64,000 nt of DNA from an uncultured Litoreibacter sp. (GCA_947494435.1 CANLUY010000001.1:1478001-1542000), one strand, 5' to 3'. Counted from the first letter of the stretch, positions 7,427 to 18,361 are shown. Translations and numbers: made by a program. The notes: generated by a model not told the origin, from the sequence alone.

Positions 7427-8260
7427 TTAGCTGCGGGCGAAGGCGGCCGGGTAGGTGCCCAGAATTTTCAGCTCAGAGGTGAAATAGGCCAGCTCTTCCA
7501 TGGCGCGTTGGACATCGGGGTCATCGGGGTGGCCGGTGATATCTGCGTAGAACTGGGTGGCGGTGAATTCCCCGTCCACCATGTAGCTTTCCAGTTTGAC
7601 CATGTTCACGCCATTTGTCGCAAAGCCGCCCATGGCTTTGTAAAGTGCGGCAGGGATGTTGCGCACGCGGAAGATGAAAGAGGTCAGCATGTGATTGTCG
7701 CCGCGACGGGTCAGGTCTTCGTCGCGCGACATCACGAGGAAACGCGTGGTGTTTGTGTCGTGATCTTCAATCCCGTCGGCCAGCACGTCGAGGCCATAGG
7801 TCTTTGCGGCAAGGGGGGAGGCGAGCGCGCCTGTATCTGTGGCCCCGGATGCAGCCAGTTCTGCGGCGGCCCCTGCATTGTCGGCGGCGGCTTCGCCACG
7901 GATTTTGTGTTTTGACAGGAAGCCACGGCATTGGGGGATCAGCACGAGATGGGCGCGGACGGTTTTGATCTGATCAAGCGTGACGCCTTTATTGGCCAGA
8001 AGTGCGATGCGCACGCGCACAAAGGCTTCATCTATAATGTGCAGGCCAGAGTCGGGCAGCAGCCGGTGCATGTCGGCGACGCGTCCGTAGGTGGTGTTTT
8101 CAACGGGCAGCATCGCGAGATCTGCTTTGCCTTGGCGGACGGCTTCGATCACGTCTTCGAACGTGGCGCAGGGTAGGGGCTCATAATCCGGGCGCGCGGC
8201 GGCGCAGGCCTCGTGTGAGTAGGCTCCAAGCTCTCCTTGGAAGGCGATTTTTGGGGCCAT
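7427..8260 (-). CDS. pheA: Prephenate dehydratase
   Basis: The enzyme converts prephenate to phenylpyruvate in phenylalanine synthesis. The 277 residues comprise a periplasmic-binding-like catalytic domain starting FQGELGAYSHEA and holding the key motif NTTRF (TRF, ~residues 171-175), and a C-terminal ACT domain (SFIFRVRNIPAALYKAMGGFA). In the ACT domain the classic ESRP feedback motif reads ESYM, so phenylalanine control may differ from that of the enteric enzyme. It is monofunctional, with no chorismate mutase domain. It is divergent from the cytochrome c gene. Confidence 0.95.
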   Translation of the reverse strand: MAPKIAFQGELGAYSHEACAAARPDYEPLPCATFEDVIEAVRQGKADLAMLPVENTTYGRVADMHRLLPDSGLHIIDEAFVRVRIALLANKGVTLDQIKTVRAHLVLIPQCRGFLSKHKIRGEAAADNAGAAAELAASGATDTGALASPLAAKTYGLDVLADGIEDHDTNTTRFLVMSRDEDLTRRGDNHMLTSFIFRVRNIPAALYKAMGGFATNGVNMVKLESYMVDGEFTATQFYADITGHPDDPDVQRAMEELAYFTSELKILGTYPAAFARS

Positions 8261-8389
8261 GGGGGAATTCTCGTAAAAATGGGCGTTTCGTCGCGCTTTC
8301 TACACCTTGATAAAGGGTAGGGGAACCCGCTAGATAGCCTCAATCCCTGCGGCCCGATGCGCCGCATTAGCCAAGGTAAGACGCCAGAC

Positions 8390-8911
8390 ATGTTCGACAC
8401 GATGACATTCACAAAAATCCTGGGCGCCGGTTGCGGTGCTCTGTTGCTATTTCTTCTTGGCAACTGGGGGGCTGAGTTAATCTACCACGGAAGCGGTGGT
8501 CACGGTGATGAAGAGCATGCGCAGGGCTATGTGATCGAAGTGGCAGACGCCGAAGAGGCCGCTGAGGAAGAGCCCGAGATTGACTTTGCGGAGCTGATGG
8601 CTGCGGCTGATGTTGGTAAGGGCGAGAAAGTGTTCTCCAAATGCAAGGCTTGTCACAAGCTGGAAGACGGTGCCAATGGCACGGGTCCGCATTTGTACAG
8701 CATCGTTGATCGTCGGATCGCTGCAGTGGACGGGTTCGGATATTCCGAAGTGCTGGCCACGAATGAAGAGGCTTGGACGGTTGAGAACTTGGAAGGGTTC
8801 TTGGCAGATCCGAAAGGCTGGGCGCCGGGCACGAAAATGAGCTTTGCGGGTTTGAAGAAGCCGACGGATCGCGCCAACATCATTGCGTATCTGCAAACGA
8901 TTGGCGGCTAA
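8390..8911 (+). CDS. cycM: Membrane-anchored cytochrome c (c-y/c552 type)
   Basis: The protein is an electron carrier from the bc1 complex to the cytochrome oxidase, tethered to the outer face of the inner membrane. Starting at MFDTMTFTKI (173 residues) it has one N-terminal membrane span (ILGAGCGALLLFLLGNW), a short acidic linker and a single haem domain with CKACH as the haem site and GTKMSF providing the Met ligand. The first residues match cytochrome c-y of Rhodobacter and c552 of Paracoccus as I recall them. The longer open frame from 8357 adds MRRISQGKTPD and is less likely. A clear terminator follows. Confidence 0.92.
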   Translation: MFDTMTFTKILGAGCGALLLFLLGNWGAELIYHGSGGHGDEEHAQGYVIEVADAEEAAEEEPEIDFAELMAAADVGKGEKVFSKCKACHKLEDGANGTGPHLYSIVDRRIAAVDGFGYSEVLATNEEAWTVENLEGFLADPKGWAPGTKMSFAGLKKPTDRANIIAYLQTIGG

Positions 8912-8934
8912 GCCAACGGACAGAAGAATTCGAG

Positions 8935-8962
8935 AGGCCGTTCCAGAGGGAGCGGCCTTTTT
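8935..8962 (+). terminator. Rho-independent terminator after cycM
   Basis: GGCCGTTCC and GGAGCGGCC pair with one wobble around a short loop and are followed by five T residues, 24 bases after the cycM stop. Confidence 0.85.
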
Positions 8963-9093
8963 CATATCTGACGGGTTACAGTGAACACAATTCCGATAAC
9001 ATTCCTGCAATCGGTGCTTGATTGTTAGGTGAAACGGACTTTTTCTGCTCTAACAGACAGATGAAAAATCAGAGCCTCGCAGGAGACCGCCCT

Positions 9094-11010
9094 ATGACCA
9101 AAGCCAAGACCGCGACACGTGCCGCTGTATCTGATGCGCCCATGCGCAATATGCTGAAATGGTCAGGATTGGCTTTGATAAGTGCGATGGCTGTTGGCTT
9201 CGCCGGACAGGTTAAGGCTCAGGATGTCATCGTCTCCCACGGGTATTCCAGTTTTGGCGAGTTGAAATACGGACCGGATATCAAACATCTGGACTATGTG
9301 AATCCTGATGCCCCAAAGGGTGGTGAAATCTCAACGTGGTCGTTGGGCACTTTTGACAGCTTCAATCAATATGCGCGCGATGGGAACCCTGCTGCGTTAA
9401 ACACGATCGGGTCAGAAAGGATTCTGACCAGCACGGGCGATGATCCGTATGGGATGTATTGTTACCTGTGTACGACGCTCGAATATGACAAAGACCTGAC
9501 CTATGTGCAGTTCAATCTGCGTGAGGATGTGCGGTTTTGGGATGGCACGCAGCTGACGGCGCATGACCTGAAATTTACCAATGAGTTGTTCCGCACCAAA
9601 GGTATTCCGGAATATCGCCGTATCGTCGAGAATTTCTTCGAGAAGGTCGAAGTGATTGATGATTTCACGATCAAATTCTACTTCAATCCAGAATCGTCTG
9701 TGCGCGACCGTGTCTCCATCGCGGGGATCACACCGTCCTTCTCAAAGAAATGGTTTGAGGAAACAGGGGCGCAACTGGACAAGGCGACCGACGCGCCGTT
9801 CATGAGCACAGGGCCTTACGTGCTGGATAGCTTCGACTATAACCGCCAAGTGGTCTATCGCCGTCACGACGATTTCTGGGGCAAAGATCACCCGTTTAGT
9901 GTTGGCCATTACAACTTCGATACGATCCGTACAGAATATTTCGCGGACCGCACTGCCGCCTTTGAGGCGTTCAAGACAGGCGCCTATCTCTTCAAAGCTG
10001 AAAGCGATCCGAAAGACTGGGCGACCGGTTACAATTTCGAGAATGTCAAAAATGGCGCGGTGAAGCTGGACACGCCAGTGGATGGCACAGTGGGCCAAGC
10101 GCTGTCTTTCGTGTTCAATCTTGATCGTACGCCTTGGCAAGATGTGCGTGTGCGCGAAGCTGTCGGGCTGGCGTTCAATTTCGAGTGGTCGAACAAAGCG
10201 TTGTTCTACGATCTCTTTGAGCGCCCAGATAGTTTTTGGCCGAACACGGATCTTGCGGCGACAGGAACGCCGAGCGAAGGCGAGATGGCGATTTTGAAAC
10301 CGCTCGTTGAGGAAGGGTTGCTGCCTGAGAGTATTCTGACCGACGAGGTGACAACGCAAGTTGAGCAAGACGCCGAGAAGAACCGCCCATCGCGCCGCGT
10401 GCTGCGTCAGGCGTCGAAATTGCTGGACGAGGCTGGATGGGAGTTTCCGGACGGCAAGCAATTCCGCGAAAAAGACGGTGAAGTTCTTAAGCTCAATATC
10501 ATCCAGTTCAACCCGCTCTATGACCGCGTGGTGAACCCGTACATCGAAAACCTGAAAGCGTTGGGCATTGATGCCAATCTGGAGCGTATTGACCGCGCGC
10601 AATATATCGAGCGCCGCCGTGGTGGCGATTTTGATATGACCAATCAGGGCTTCCAGATGCCCTTCGAGCCATCCCTTGGGATGGAGCAGTGGTTCTCTTC
10701 CAAGACGGCTGACAACAGCTCGCGTAACCTGATGCGTCTGCGTGATCCCGCAGTTGACCGGATTATCCCTGCGATCGTTGATGCACAGAGTTTGGATGAT
10801 CTGAAAACAGCAGTGCATGCGCTGGATCGCGTGTTGCTGTCACTGCGTTTTGCGATCCCGCAATGGTATAAGAAAGAGAACTGGTTGGCCTATTACGATG
10901 TCTATCGTCGTCCGGCTGAATTGCCGCCACTTGCCGTCGGGGTCTATGACTTCTGGTGGTATGATCAGGAGGCGGCAGACAAGCTGAAAGCCTCCGGCGT
11001 ACTTCGGTAA
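9094..11010 (+). CDS. yejA: Peptide ABC transporter binding protein, YejA-like
   Basis: A family-5 (oligopeptide type) extracellular solute-binding protein of 638 residues, with an N-terminal membrane/signal segment (MLKWSGLALISAMAVGFAGQVKAQ) after an unusually long polar leader. VSHGYSSFGELKYGPDIKHLDYVNPDAPKGG is typical of YejA. The start at 9094 has AGGAG nine bases upstream; an earlier frame opening at 9022 lacks one. It is the first gene of a four-gene operon with two permeases and a double ATPase, the layout of yejABEF, whose E. coli version imports microcin C and other peptides. The native substrate here is unknown. Confidence 0.9.
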   Translation: MTKAKTATRAAVSDAPMRNMLKWSGLALISAMAVGFAGQVKAQDVIVSHGYSSFGELKYGPDIKHLDYVNPDAPKGGEISTWSLGTFDSFNQYARDGNPAALNTIGSERILTSTGDDPYGMYCYLCTTLEYDKDLTYVQFNLREDVRFWDGTQLTAHDLKFTNELFRTKGIPEYRRIVENFFEKVEVIDDFTIKFYFNPESSVRDRVSIAGITPSFSKKWFEETGAQLDKATDAPFMSTGPYVLDSFDYNRQVVYRRHDDFWGKDHPFSVGHYNFDTIRTEYFADRTAAFEAFKTGAYLFKAESDPKDWATGYNFENVKNGAVKLDTPVDGTVGQALSFVFNLDRTPWQDVRVREAVGLAFNFEWSNKALFYDLFERPDSFWPNTDLAATGTPSEGEMAILKPLVEEGLLPESILTDEVTTQVEQDAEKNRPSRRVLRQASKLLDEAGWEFPDGKQFREKDGEVLKLNIIQFNPLYDRVVNPYIENLKALGIDANLERIDRAQYIERRRGGDFDMTNQGFQMPFEPSLGMEQWFSSKTADNSSRNLMRLRDPAVDRIIPAIVDAQSLDDLKTAVHALDRVLLSLRFAIPQWYKKENWLAYYDVYRRPAELPPLAVGVYDFWWYDQEAADKLKASGVLR

Positions 11011-11025
11011 GACAGGACCGCATCC

Positions 11026-12111
11026 GTGGCATCCTATATTCTCAGACGGCTTTTGCTGGTTCTGCCAACTTTGTTCGGCATTATGCTGGTCAATTTCACG
11101 CTGACCCAGTTTGTACCGGGTGGCCCGATTGAGCAGATCATTGCCCGCATTGAAGGAGGCGGTGATGCGTTTGTTGGGATCAATGGGGCTGATACCGTAG
11201 AGGCCACCGATCTTGGGGGTGAAGACAGCGGGTATGAGGGCGCGCGTGGCCTGCCGCCCGAGTTTATTGCTGAGCTTGAGAAAGAGTTCGGCTTCGATAA
11301 GCCACCCGTGCAGCGTTTCTTCCTGATGATGTGGAACTATCTGCGCTTCGATTTCGGGGAGAGTTATTTCAGGTCCGAAGGGGTGTTGTCATTGGTGGCC
11401 GATAAGCTGCCCGTGTCGATTACCTTGGGGCTGTGGTCGACCTTGATTACCTATCTTGTCTCCATCCCGTTGGGCATTCGAAAGGCTATCCGAGACGGAT
11501 CGAAATTCGATACGTGGACGTCAGGGGCGATTATCGTGGCTTATGCGATCCCTGGCTTTTTGTTCGCGATCTTGTTGCTTGTGCTTTTCGCCGGTGGGTC
11601 GTTCTATCAGATTTTCCCGTTACGCGGCCTGACGTCGGATAATTGGGAGCAATTGAGCCTTATCGGCAAAGTTCTGGATTACCTGTGGCACATCATCCTG
11701 CCTGTCACGGCTGTGACGATTTCCGGTTTTGCGACGATGACCTTGCTAACCAAGAACAGCTTTCTGGACGAGATATCGAAGCAATATGTGATCACCGCAA
11801 AGGCCAAGGGCCTGTCGGAAAGCAAGGTGCTTTACGGTCACGTGTTCCGTAACGCGATGCTGATTATCATTTCCGGTTTCCCGGCAGTGTTCTTAGGTGT
11901 GTTCATCTCAGGCTCGTTGATCATTGAGACGGTCTTCTCGCTCGATGGGCTCGGGCGGTTGACGTTTGAGGCAGCGGTCGCGCGGGACTATCCGATTGTG
12001 TTTGGTACGCTCTATTTCTTTGGGCTGATCGGTTTGGTGATCGGTATTCTGTCCGACCTGATGTATGTGTTCGTGGACCCGCGTATTGATTTCGAGAGCC
12101 GTGAGACATGA
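11026..12111 (+). CDS. yejB: Peptide ABC transporter permease, YejB-like
   Basis: A 361-residue inner-membrane permease that begins at a GTG with [24 protein letters not shown], the hallmark of DppB/YejB permeases. A ~70-residue periplasmic insertion follows the first span. The coupling (EAA) loop is seen near [32 protein letters not shown], where it contacts the ATPase. It lies 15 bases after yejA and its stop overlaps the start of yejE (ATGA). Confidence 0.93.
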   Translation: MASYILRRLLLVLPTLFGIMLVNFTLTQFVPGGPIEQIIARIEGGGDAFVGINGADTVEATDLGGEDSGYEGARGLPPEFIAELEKEFGFDKPPVQRFFLMMWNYLRFDFGESYFRSEGVLSLVADKLPVSITLGLWSTLITYLVSIPLGIRKAIRDGSKFDTWTSGAIIVAYAIPGFLFAILLLVLFAGGSFYQIFPLRGLTSDNWEQLSLIGKVLDYLWHIILPVTAVTISGFATMTLLTKNSFLDEISKQYVITAKAKGLSESKVLYGHVFRNAMLIIISGFPAVFLGVFISGSLIIETVFSLDGLGRLTFEAAVARDYPIVFGTLYFFGLIGLVIGILSDLMYVFVDPRIDFESRET

Positions 12112-13214
12112 GGTTGTCGCCGCTCAATCAACGGCGCTGGTCGAATTTCAAGCGCAATAAGCGGGCGTGGTGGTCGCTTTGGGTTTTCACGACGTTGTTC
12201 GTGTTGTCGTTGTTTGCGGAACTGATCGCCAATGACCGCCCGTTGCTGGTGAAGTATCAGGGTGAGTATTTCACGCCTGTGACGACCTTCTATCCGGAGA
12301 CGGCTTTTGGCGGCGATCTGCGCTCGGAGGCGGTTTACCGCGATATCGAGATACGCTGCCTTATCATCACGGGCGGGCTTGAAGACTGCTGGGATGATCC
12401 TGAGGGCTTTATTGAGGATGCCGCCGATGGTGTCATCAATGGCGAAGAGATCCAGAAGGGGTTCGTGCTGAACCCGTTGCTGCCGTATAGCTACAACACC
12501 ATCAATGATATCGACGGCACCGCACCGTCCGCGCCCGATAGCAATCACCTGCTGGGAACGGATAACTCTGCACGCGATGTGTTGGCGCGGGTGATTTATG
12601 GCTTCCGGTTGTCGATTGTGTTTACGCTGATTGTGACGGTCATTTCTTCCGTCATTGGGATCGCTGCTGGGGCTATTCAGGGGTATTTTGGCGGGCGCAC
12701 AGATTTGATCTTTCAGCGCTTGCTAGAGATATGGGCGTCGACGCCGGGGCTTTATGTCATCATTATCATGTTTGCGATTTTGGGGCGTAGTTTCTGGCTG
12801 CTTGTGTTCCTGACCATTCTGTTCGGCTGGCCTGCGTTGGTGGGCGTGGTGCGGGCTGAATTCCTGCGGGCGCGTAATTTCGAATATGTCCGCGCGGCGC
12901 GCGCTTTGGGTGTGTCGAATGCGGTGATTATGTTCCGCCACATGTTGCCCAACGCGATGGTTGCGACGCTGACAATCCTGCCCTTCATCGTGACGGGTAC
13001 GATTGGGGGGTTGGCGACGTTGGACTTCCTTGGCTTCGGTTTGCCGTCCTCGGCACCCTCATTGGGAGAGCTAACGCTGCAGGCCAAGCAGAACCTCCAA
13101 GCGCCGTGGCTGGCGTTTACGGCATTCTTTACCTTCGCTATTATGCTGTCGTTGCTGGTCTTCATCTTTGAAGGCGTGCGCGATGCGTTCGACCCCAGAA
13201 AGACCTTTCAATGA
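12108..13214 (+). CDS. yejE: Peptide ABC transporter permease, YejE-like
   Basis: The second permease, 368 residues. The N-terminal [19 protein letters not shown] with a single span is followed by a large periplasmic domain ([20 protein letters not shown] onward), which is typical of YejE, then the DppC-like core with [20 protein letters not shown] and the EAA loop [23 protein letters not shown]. It overlaps both neighbours by four bases, so yejB, yejE and yejF should be made together. Confidence 0.93.
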   Translation: MRLSPLNQRRWSNFKRNKRAWWSLWVFTTLFVLSLFAELIANDRPLLVKYQGEYFTPVTTFYPETAFGGDLRSEAVYRDIEIRCLIITGGLEDCWDDPEGFIEDAADGVINGEEIQKGFVLNPLLPYSYNTINDIDGTAPSAPDSNHLLGTDNSARDVLARVIYGFRLSIVFTLIVTVISSVIGIAAGAIQGYFGGRTDLIFQRLLEIWASTPGLYVIIIMFAILGRSFWLLVFLTILFGWPALVGVVRAEFLRARNFEYVRAARALGVSNAVIMFRHMLPNAMVATLTILPFIVTGTIGGLATLDFLGFGLPSSAPSLGELTLQAKQNLQAPWLAFTAFFTFAIMLSLLVFIFEGVRDAFDPRKTFQ

Positions 13215-14803
13215 CGCGGCTTCTGGATGTGCGCGACCTGCGCGTGAATTTCCGACAGGATGGCGAAACCACTGAGGCCGTGAAAGGCGTCAGCTTTCAT
13301 GTCGATAAGGGGGAGACTGTCGCGCTGGTGGGGGAGTCTGGTTCGGGTAAGTCCGTCTCTGCTCTGAGTACGGTGCAGCTGTTGCCGGGTTCTGCGACCA
13401 CTGAGGGCGCGATCAGCTATGACGGGCGTGACCTAAGCAACGCGAGCGAGCGTGAGTTGATGGCGGTGCGGGGCAATGACATCAGCTTCATTTTCCAAGA
13501 GCCGATGACCTCCCTCAACCCGCTTCACACGCTGGAAAAGCAAATCACGGAGAGCCTGACCTTGCACCAAGGTTTGTCCGGTGAGCCTGCGCGCGCACGG
13601 GTGATTGAACTGCTCAATAAGGTTGGGATCGTCGATCCGGAGGAACGGTTGTCTTCCTATCCGCACCAGCTGTCCGGGGGGCAGCGCCAGCGTGTGATGA
13701 TCGCTATGGCTTTGGCGAACGGGCCGGAATTGTTGATCGCGGATGAGCCGACAACGGCATTGGATGTGACCATTCAGGCGCAGATTCTAGATTTGCTGGC
13801 TGATCTGAAAGACCAAGAAGATATGGGGATGTTGTTCATCACTCATGACCTTGGCGTTGTGCGCAAGATCGCGGACCGCGTGTATGTGATGCAGCACGGC
13901 AAGATCGTGGAGCACGGTCCCACGGCAGAGATTTTCGACAGCCCAAAGCACCCCTATACGCAAATGCTTCTGGCGGCAGAAGCTGCCGGTGAACCTGCGC
14001 CGGTGCCTGCGGATGCGCCAGAGATTGTCAGCACGGACGATTTACGTATCTGGTTCCCGATCTATACTGGGCTGCTGCGCAAGGTGACGGGCCATGTGAA
14101 AGCGGTCAATGCGGCGTCGATCTCTGTCCGTGCTGGGGAGACGCTTGGCATTGTGGGCGAGTCTGGTTCCGGCAAGACGACGTTGGCTTTGGCAGTGATG
14201 CGGCTGATCTCCTCTGAAGGGCCGATTGTGTTTCAAGGGTCGCGGATTGACGGGCTTAGATCAAAGCAATTGCGGCCCTTGCGCGCTGATATGCAGATTG
14301 TGTTTCAAGACCCTTACGGATCGCTCAGCCCGCGCATGACGGTCGAGCAGATCATTGCCGAAGGTTTGTCTGTGCATGGCACGGCGGGCGGTCGGAACAC
14401 GCGCGATATGGTCGCTGAGATCATGGAAGAGGTTGGGCTGAAGCCCGAGATGATGCACCGCTACCCGCACGAATTTTCCGGCGGGCAGCGTCAGCGGATT
14501 GCGATTGCACGCGCGATGATCCTGCGTCCGAAACTGGTTGTGCTGGATGAGCCGACAAGTGCGTTGGACATGACGGTGCAGATGCAGATCGTTGAGTTGT
14601 TGCGTGACTTGCAGAAGAAATACGGGCTGGCTTATTTGTTCATCAGCCACGACCTCAAGGTCGTGCGCGCCTTGAGCCATAAGGTCATGGTGATGAAGCG
14701 GGGTGATGTAGTCGAGACCGGATTAGCGGATGATATCTTCACCAATCCGCAAACTGATTACACGCGTAAGCTGCTGGCCGCAGCCCTTGATCTGAAAAGC
14801 TAA
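13211..14803 (+). CDS. yejF: Peptide ABC transporter double ATPase, YejF-like
   Basis: A fused pair of ATPase domains, 530 residues. Domain 1 (~1-260) has Walker A GESGSGKS, signature LSGGQRQR and Walker B LLIADEP. Domain 2 (~275-530) has [16 protein letters not shown] and LVVLDEP. Each half ends in the oligopeptide-ATPase tail ([10 protein letters not shown] and [12 protein letters not shown]). One chain therefore powers the YejB-YejE pore. It ends the operon; the next gene is convergent with only 6 bases between the stops. Confidence 0.94.
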   Translation: MTRLLDVRDLRVNFRQDGETTEAVKGVSFHVDKGETVALVGESGSGKSVSALSTVQLLPGSATTEGAISYDGRDLSNASERELMAVRGNDISFIFQEPMTSLNPLHTLEKQITESLTLHQGLSGEPARARVIELLNKVGIVDPEERLSSYPHQLSGGQRQRVMIAMALANGPELLIADEPTTALDVTIQAQILDLLADLKDQEDMGMLFITHDLGVVRKIADRVYVMQHGKIVEHGPTAEIFDSPKHPYTQMLLAAEAAGEPAPVPADAPEIVSTDDLRIWFPIYTGLLRKVTGHVKAVNAASISVRAGETLGIVGESGSGKTTLALAVMRLISSEGPIVFQGSRIDGLRSKQLRPLRADMQIVFQDPYGSLSPRMTVEQIIAEGLSVHGTAGGRNTRDMVAEIMEEVGLKPEMMHRYPHEFSGGQRQRIAIARAMILRPKLVVLDEPTSALDMTVQMQIVELLRDLQKKYGLAYLFISHDLKVVRALSHKVMVMKRGDVVETGLADDIFTNPQTDYTRKLLAAALDLKS

Positions 14804-14809
14804 ACCGCT

Positions 14810-16219
14810 CTAGCCCGCGGGTCCGCGTGGCGTACATTCGACACCGCGAGCGGTCAGGCGCGCGCAGGCGAGGCTGGCCCGTTCTTCCGTCATGCCCACA
14901 AAATTCGCTTCCCAACCTTTGGGTTTATTCGCGACTTTGCGTAGGGCGTCGCTGAGCGTTTCAATCTCTTGCAGGGCTGTTTGCAGCAACAGGCGCTCAG
15001 CTGAGTTGCGGGTGTTGTGATAGCCCAGCGAGATGCCCCAATGCCTGCCGCCTGAGGTAGAGGCACGGGTGATGATCTGGCGTTGCGCAGGCTTCGGCTT
15101 GATCGACGGCTGCAAGGTGGCGCTGACCAGATTGCCTGGACGTTTGATTGGCGTAACCGTGGTGATGGAGGCCGCGCGGGCCACTTGGACTTCTTCGCGC
15201 GCTTCGCTGACATTTTCGGATGCGCCTTTCACGGCGGCCAACAGCATTTCAGCGGTTGGTGCGGCTTCGGGCCGTTCGACCGGGCGCGGGCTTGTTGGCA
15301 CAGCGGTGATCGTTGGCTTGACCTTGATGACTTTCGGCGTCGCCTTCACGGTATCGCCTGCATTGCCTTGATATGCGGGTCTTGAGGGCTTGCGCAGCGC
15401 AACGCGAGATGGCGCGCGTTTGAAGCCCATATCAAGCAGTTCCGCGACGCGAGCGTTGCGGGCAGCGGTGGAGCTGCCGCCGAACATTGTCGCGATGATA
15501 CGTTCGTTGCCACGCTCTGCGGAGGCCACAAGGTTAAAGCCTGCGGCGCGGGTGTAGCCTGTTTTGATGCCGTCCGCGCCTTTGTAATTCGCAAGGAACC
15601 TGCGGTTGGTGTTGCGAACCTGTTTGACGCCTGCATGAGTCGTCTGGCGGGAGAACAGATTGTAGTATTGCGGATAGTCATAAAGCAGGTGACGGCCAAG
15701 GATGGTCATGTCACGCGCGGTCGACATATGCCCGCTTTCAGTGAGGCCGTGGGCGTTCTTAAAGGTTGTCTTGGTCATGCCCAATGCTTTTGCCGTCCGC
15801 GTCATACGGCGTGCAAATGCGGCTTCGCTGCCAGAGACGGCTTCGCCGATCGCGGTCGCGGCGTCATTAGCGGATTTCACAGCGGACGCGCGGATCAGAT
15901 AGCGTAACGCGATACGCTGACCGGCTTTCAGACCCAGTTTGGAAGGCTGTTCGGCGGCTGCTTTGCGTGAGATTTTAACCTTGCTGTCGAGAGTCAACTC
16001 GCCCCTGCGGATCGCCTCAAACGCGACATAGAGCGTCATCATCTTGGTCAGCGATGCGGGATGCAGCCTAGTGTCCGCGTTGCGCGCATGCAGCACCTCG
16101 CCGGACCGTGCGTCCATCACCATCGCTGCGTAAGGCGCAGCTCCTGCAGACGATGCGACATGCGCAAACGCCAAAACACATAGGCCCATGCGGACCAATT
16201 CCAAAAGTCGTGGATACAC
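14810..16219 (-). CDS. D-alanyl-D-alanine carboxypeptidase with SPOR domain
   Basis: A penicillin-binding protein of the DacA/DacF type that trims pentapeptides of peptidoglycan in the periplasm. It has a signal peptide (MGLCVLAFAHVASSAGA), SxxK as SLTK, SxN as SAN and KTG as KTG in the order of the family, then a basic, Pro-rich linker. A C-terminal SPOR-like region (WGISLGYHNTRNSAERLLLQ to the end) can bind glycan denuded of peptides at the division site. The start is a GTG at 16219; an ATG ten codons in would also leave a full signal peptide. Confidence 0.9.
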   Translation of the reverse strand: MYPRLLELVRMGLCVLAFAHVASSAGAAPYAAMVMDARSGEVLHARNADTRLHPASLTKMMTLYVAFEAIRRGELTLDSKVKISRKAAAEQPSKLGLKAGQRIALRYLIRASAVKSANDAATAIGEAVSGSEAAFARRMTRTAKALGMTKTTFKNAHGLTESGHMSTARDMTILGRHLLYDYPQYYNLFSRQTTHAGVKQVRNTNRRFLANYKGADGIKTGYTRAAGFNLVASAERGNERIIATMFGGSSTAARNARVAELLDMGFKRAPSRVALRKPSRPAYQGNAGDTVKATPKVIKVKPTITAVPTSPRPVERPEAAPTAEMLLAAVKGASENVSEAREEVQVARAASITTVTPIKRPGNLVSATLQPSIKPKPAQRQIITRASTSGGRHWGISLGYHNTRNSAERLLLQTALQEIETLSDALRKVANKPKGWEANFVGMTEERASLACARLTARGVECTPRGPAG

Positions 16220-16460
16220 GCGACTGCCCGTTTCTGCCTCGAGAGATGTCGTTGCATCCCTCTTTTGTTATATGCCGCTTTTGCGACGATTTGGGGCACC
16301 GTAACATAAACGGCTGTTTCAGAAAACAGTTTAGTTTCAACAGGTTTGTAGTTTTTGTTGAAGCATCAATCGCACATCTTGTGGCGGGCTCGGTGTTTTC
16401 CACTACATGTTGGCATCGCAGGCATGTCTGCCACATTCTTGCCGTAATCGCCGTTAACGA

Positions 16461-16847
16461 TTAGCGCGTGGGATGGGTCAGTTCACACCGCCGCATATCG
16501 CGGAGGGTTCGACTTTGCAGCTCTGCTTCTTTGCGCTTTAGCGAGCGTAGTTTGCGCCGTTCTTCGTTCAGGTCGACGGCGACAGGTTTTTCGCTTGTGA
16601 CAGGTTGGCTGCGATTGCAAAACTGAAAGCCGCCTTTTCTGCCGCCTGTGCCGATGCAGAAGTCGGTATAGATGACATTGCGGGTCTCGGTCTGGATCGC
16701 ATAGCCGCGCGATATCGTGGCTTCGGTGTCAGCGATGAGCGCTTGGACGACGTTCAGGTCCTTGCTCGCTTCCTTCAGGCATGCCTGACGTGGGTCTGTG
16801 CAGGCTGCGAGCATCAAGAGTGCGGTGAGGGCGAGTGGACGGTTCAT
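16461..16847 (-). CDS. Small lipoprotein of unknown function
   Basis: The 128-residue product starts MNRPLALTALLMLAAC, a short lipoprotein signal whose lipobox LAAC puts a lipid on Cys16. The mature part has five further cysteines, a VQALIADTEATISRGYA helix and a basic coiled stretch EERRKLRSLKRKEAELQSRT near the end, ending CELTHPTR. I do not recognise the family. The start at 16847 is chosen because it gives the shortest complete lipoprotein signal; the frame is open back to 16865. Confidence 0.75.
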   Translation of the reverse strand: MNRPLALTALLMLAACTDPRQACLKEASKDLNVVQALIADTEATISRGYAIQTETRNVIYTDFCIGTGGRKGGFQFCNRSQPVTSEKPVAVDLNEERRKLRSLKRKEAELQSRTLRDMRRCELTHPTR

Positions 16848-16908
16848 GGTTCCAGCATATGGCATTGAGGTCGTGAAGAAAGGGTTTCAATCGCCTTTGG
16901 TTCCCGCG

Positions 16909-18312
16909 TTAGCTTTTCTCCGCCAAGAGATCGGTGTTGTTTTCGGGGATCTCGGCTTTGGCGGCGGCAACCTCGACCTCTTCCTGTTCGTTTGACAGGT
17001 TCGTTTCGGCCTCTGAAATACTTGGCTCTTGCGTTGCGGCGTCTTCCACACTGTCACGGATATCGCGATCTGCGAGCGCTTTGGCTTTCTGCTCTGCGGC
17101 GCCGGCCAGTTGGACGATGGGCACGCCTTGCGGGAAGATGACTTCGCGGGCGTCGTCGGGCATGGAGATGCCTTCTTCTGTCAGGACGCGCTTGGCTTGG
17201 CGCAGGATTGCGGACTTGACCTTGAGGACCGAGAAGTTGTGCGCATCGACCCAGAAATAGGCTTTGATGTTGACGGTGGAGGCCCCGAGGGAGTCGACCA
17301 AAACCATCGGCTGCGGCTCTGCGATGACGCCCTCATGACGTTCCAGCATCGCCATGACGATATCTTGCACGCGCGCGACTGAAGCGTCGTAGCCGACGCC
17401 CACATCAATTGTCTCGCGCCGGATCGGGGAAGCGGAATAGTTGACGATAGTGGACTTGAAGATTGTCGCATTGGGAATTTGGATGTGATTGCCTTCGGCT
17501 GAAAGTAGCACGGTAGAGCGCGTGTTCATCGACTGGACCGAGCCCTGTAGACCCGAGACGTCGATATAATCGCCGGAGCGGAACGGACGCCTTATGCTAA
17601 GAAGGAGCGAGGCCAAGAAGTTTTCTGCGATATCGCGGAAGGCGAAACCGACGATGATACCCAAGACACCGGCACCACCGAGAAGGGAAAAAGCAAGTTG
17701 TGTCAAACCTGCGACCTGAAGCACGACGTAAAGGCCGATCAGAAAGATCGGCAGTGCGAGGATGCGAGATGTGATGTCGCGCAAGAGTGGGCTGTCCATA
17801 CCTCCGAGCAACCAACGGCGCATCAATCCCGCGACCCAAGCTGACAGCCACCATGCAACAGGCAAAATGACGATGGCCAAGATGATGAGCGGTAGCGATG
17901 TGGCCGCGCGAACGGTGACCTCTTTCACTTCTTTGAGGGCTGGGGCGAAGGACCAATTGACCGCTTGCAGAACGGTGATGCGGTTCACGACGGCGACGAC
18001 GTCTTGCGTGTTGGACGCGAGATTTCGCGCCCAGACTTTGTGTTCGTCCGAGTTTGTTTGCCCGTCGAGGAAGACAATGCCGTCTGTGACATTGACCTGT
18101 GCGCCGGTGAACCAGCCGGTTGCGCGCAGAATTTCGAGGATCCGCGCCTTGATCTCATCGTCACGTGCGACGGGTTCCACCGCGACGGAAGAGGTGGGTG
18201 CCGTCACCTCGACATCCGTGTCGGCCGTCTCTGCCGCCTGCTCTTGCGCAAAGGCGGGGTTCAGGGAAAAGGCGAAGGTTGCGCACAGCACGCATAAAAT
18301 ACGGATCAACAT
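16909..18312 (-). CDS. MscS-family mechanosensitive channel with BON domain
   Basis: An inner-membrane channel of 467 residues. It has a signal peptide (MLIRILCVLCATFAFSLNPAFA), then a BON domain (DDEIKARILEILRATGWFTGAQVNVTDG...VAVVNRITVL), three membrane spans, and the pore-lining helix and MscS beta domain (GGAGVLGIIVGFAFRDIAENFLASLLLSIRRPFRSGDYIDV). The C-terminal ~80 residues are charged and variable. BON domains usually bind lipid or the cell envelope, so the fusion may sense envelope strain. It is the only gene between the lipoprotein and the FAD oxidoreductase, all on the same strand. Confidence 0.9.
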   Translation of the reverse strand: MLIRILCVLCATFAFSLNPAFAQEQAAETADTDVEVTAPTSSVAVEPVARDDEIKARILEILRATGWFTGAQVNVTDGIVFLDGQTNSDEHKVWARNLASNTQDVVAVVNRITVLQAVNWSFAPALKEVKEVTVRAATSLPLIILAIVILPVAWWLSAWVAGLMRRWLLGGMDSPLLRDITSRILALPIFLIGLYVVLQVAGLTQLAFSLLGGAGVLGIIVGFAFRDIAENFLASLLLSIRRPFRSGDYIDVSGLQGSVQSMNTRSTVLLSAEGNHIQIPNATIFKSTIVNYSASPIRRETIDVGVGYDASVARVQDIVMAMLERHEGVIAEPQPMVLVDSLGASTVNIKAYFWVDAHNFSVLKVKSAILRQAKRVLTEEGISMPDDAREVIFPQGVPIVQLAGAAEQKAKALADRDIRDSVEDAATQEPSISEAETNLSNEQEEVEVAAAKAEIPENNTDLLAEKS

Positions 18313-18361
18313 GCGCCAAGTTTAAAGGCAGGCGCGACGGAGGCGCCAGCCGAAATTGTGG

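Noticed and set aside
9742-10818. 358-residue minus-strand open frame
   Set aside because: It lies within the yejA-like gene in the opposite direction and has no recognisable domain.
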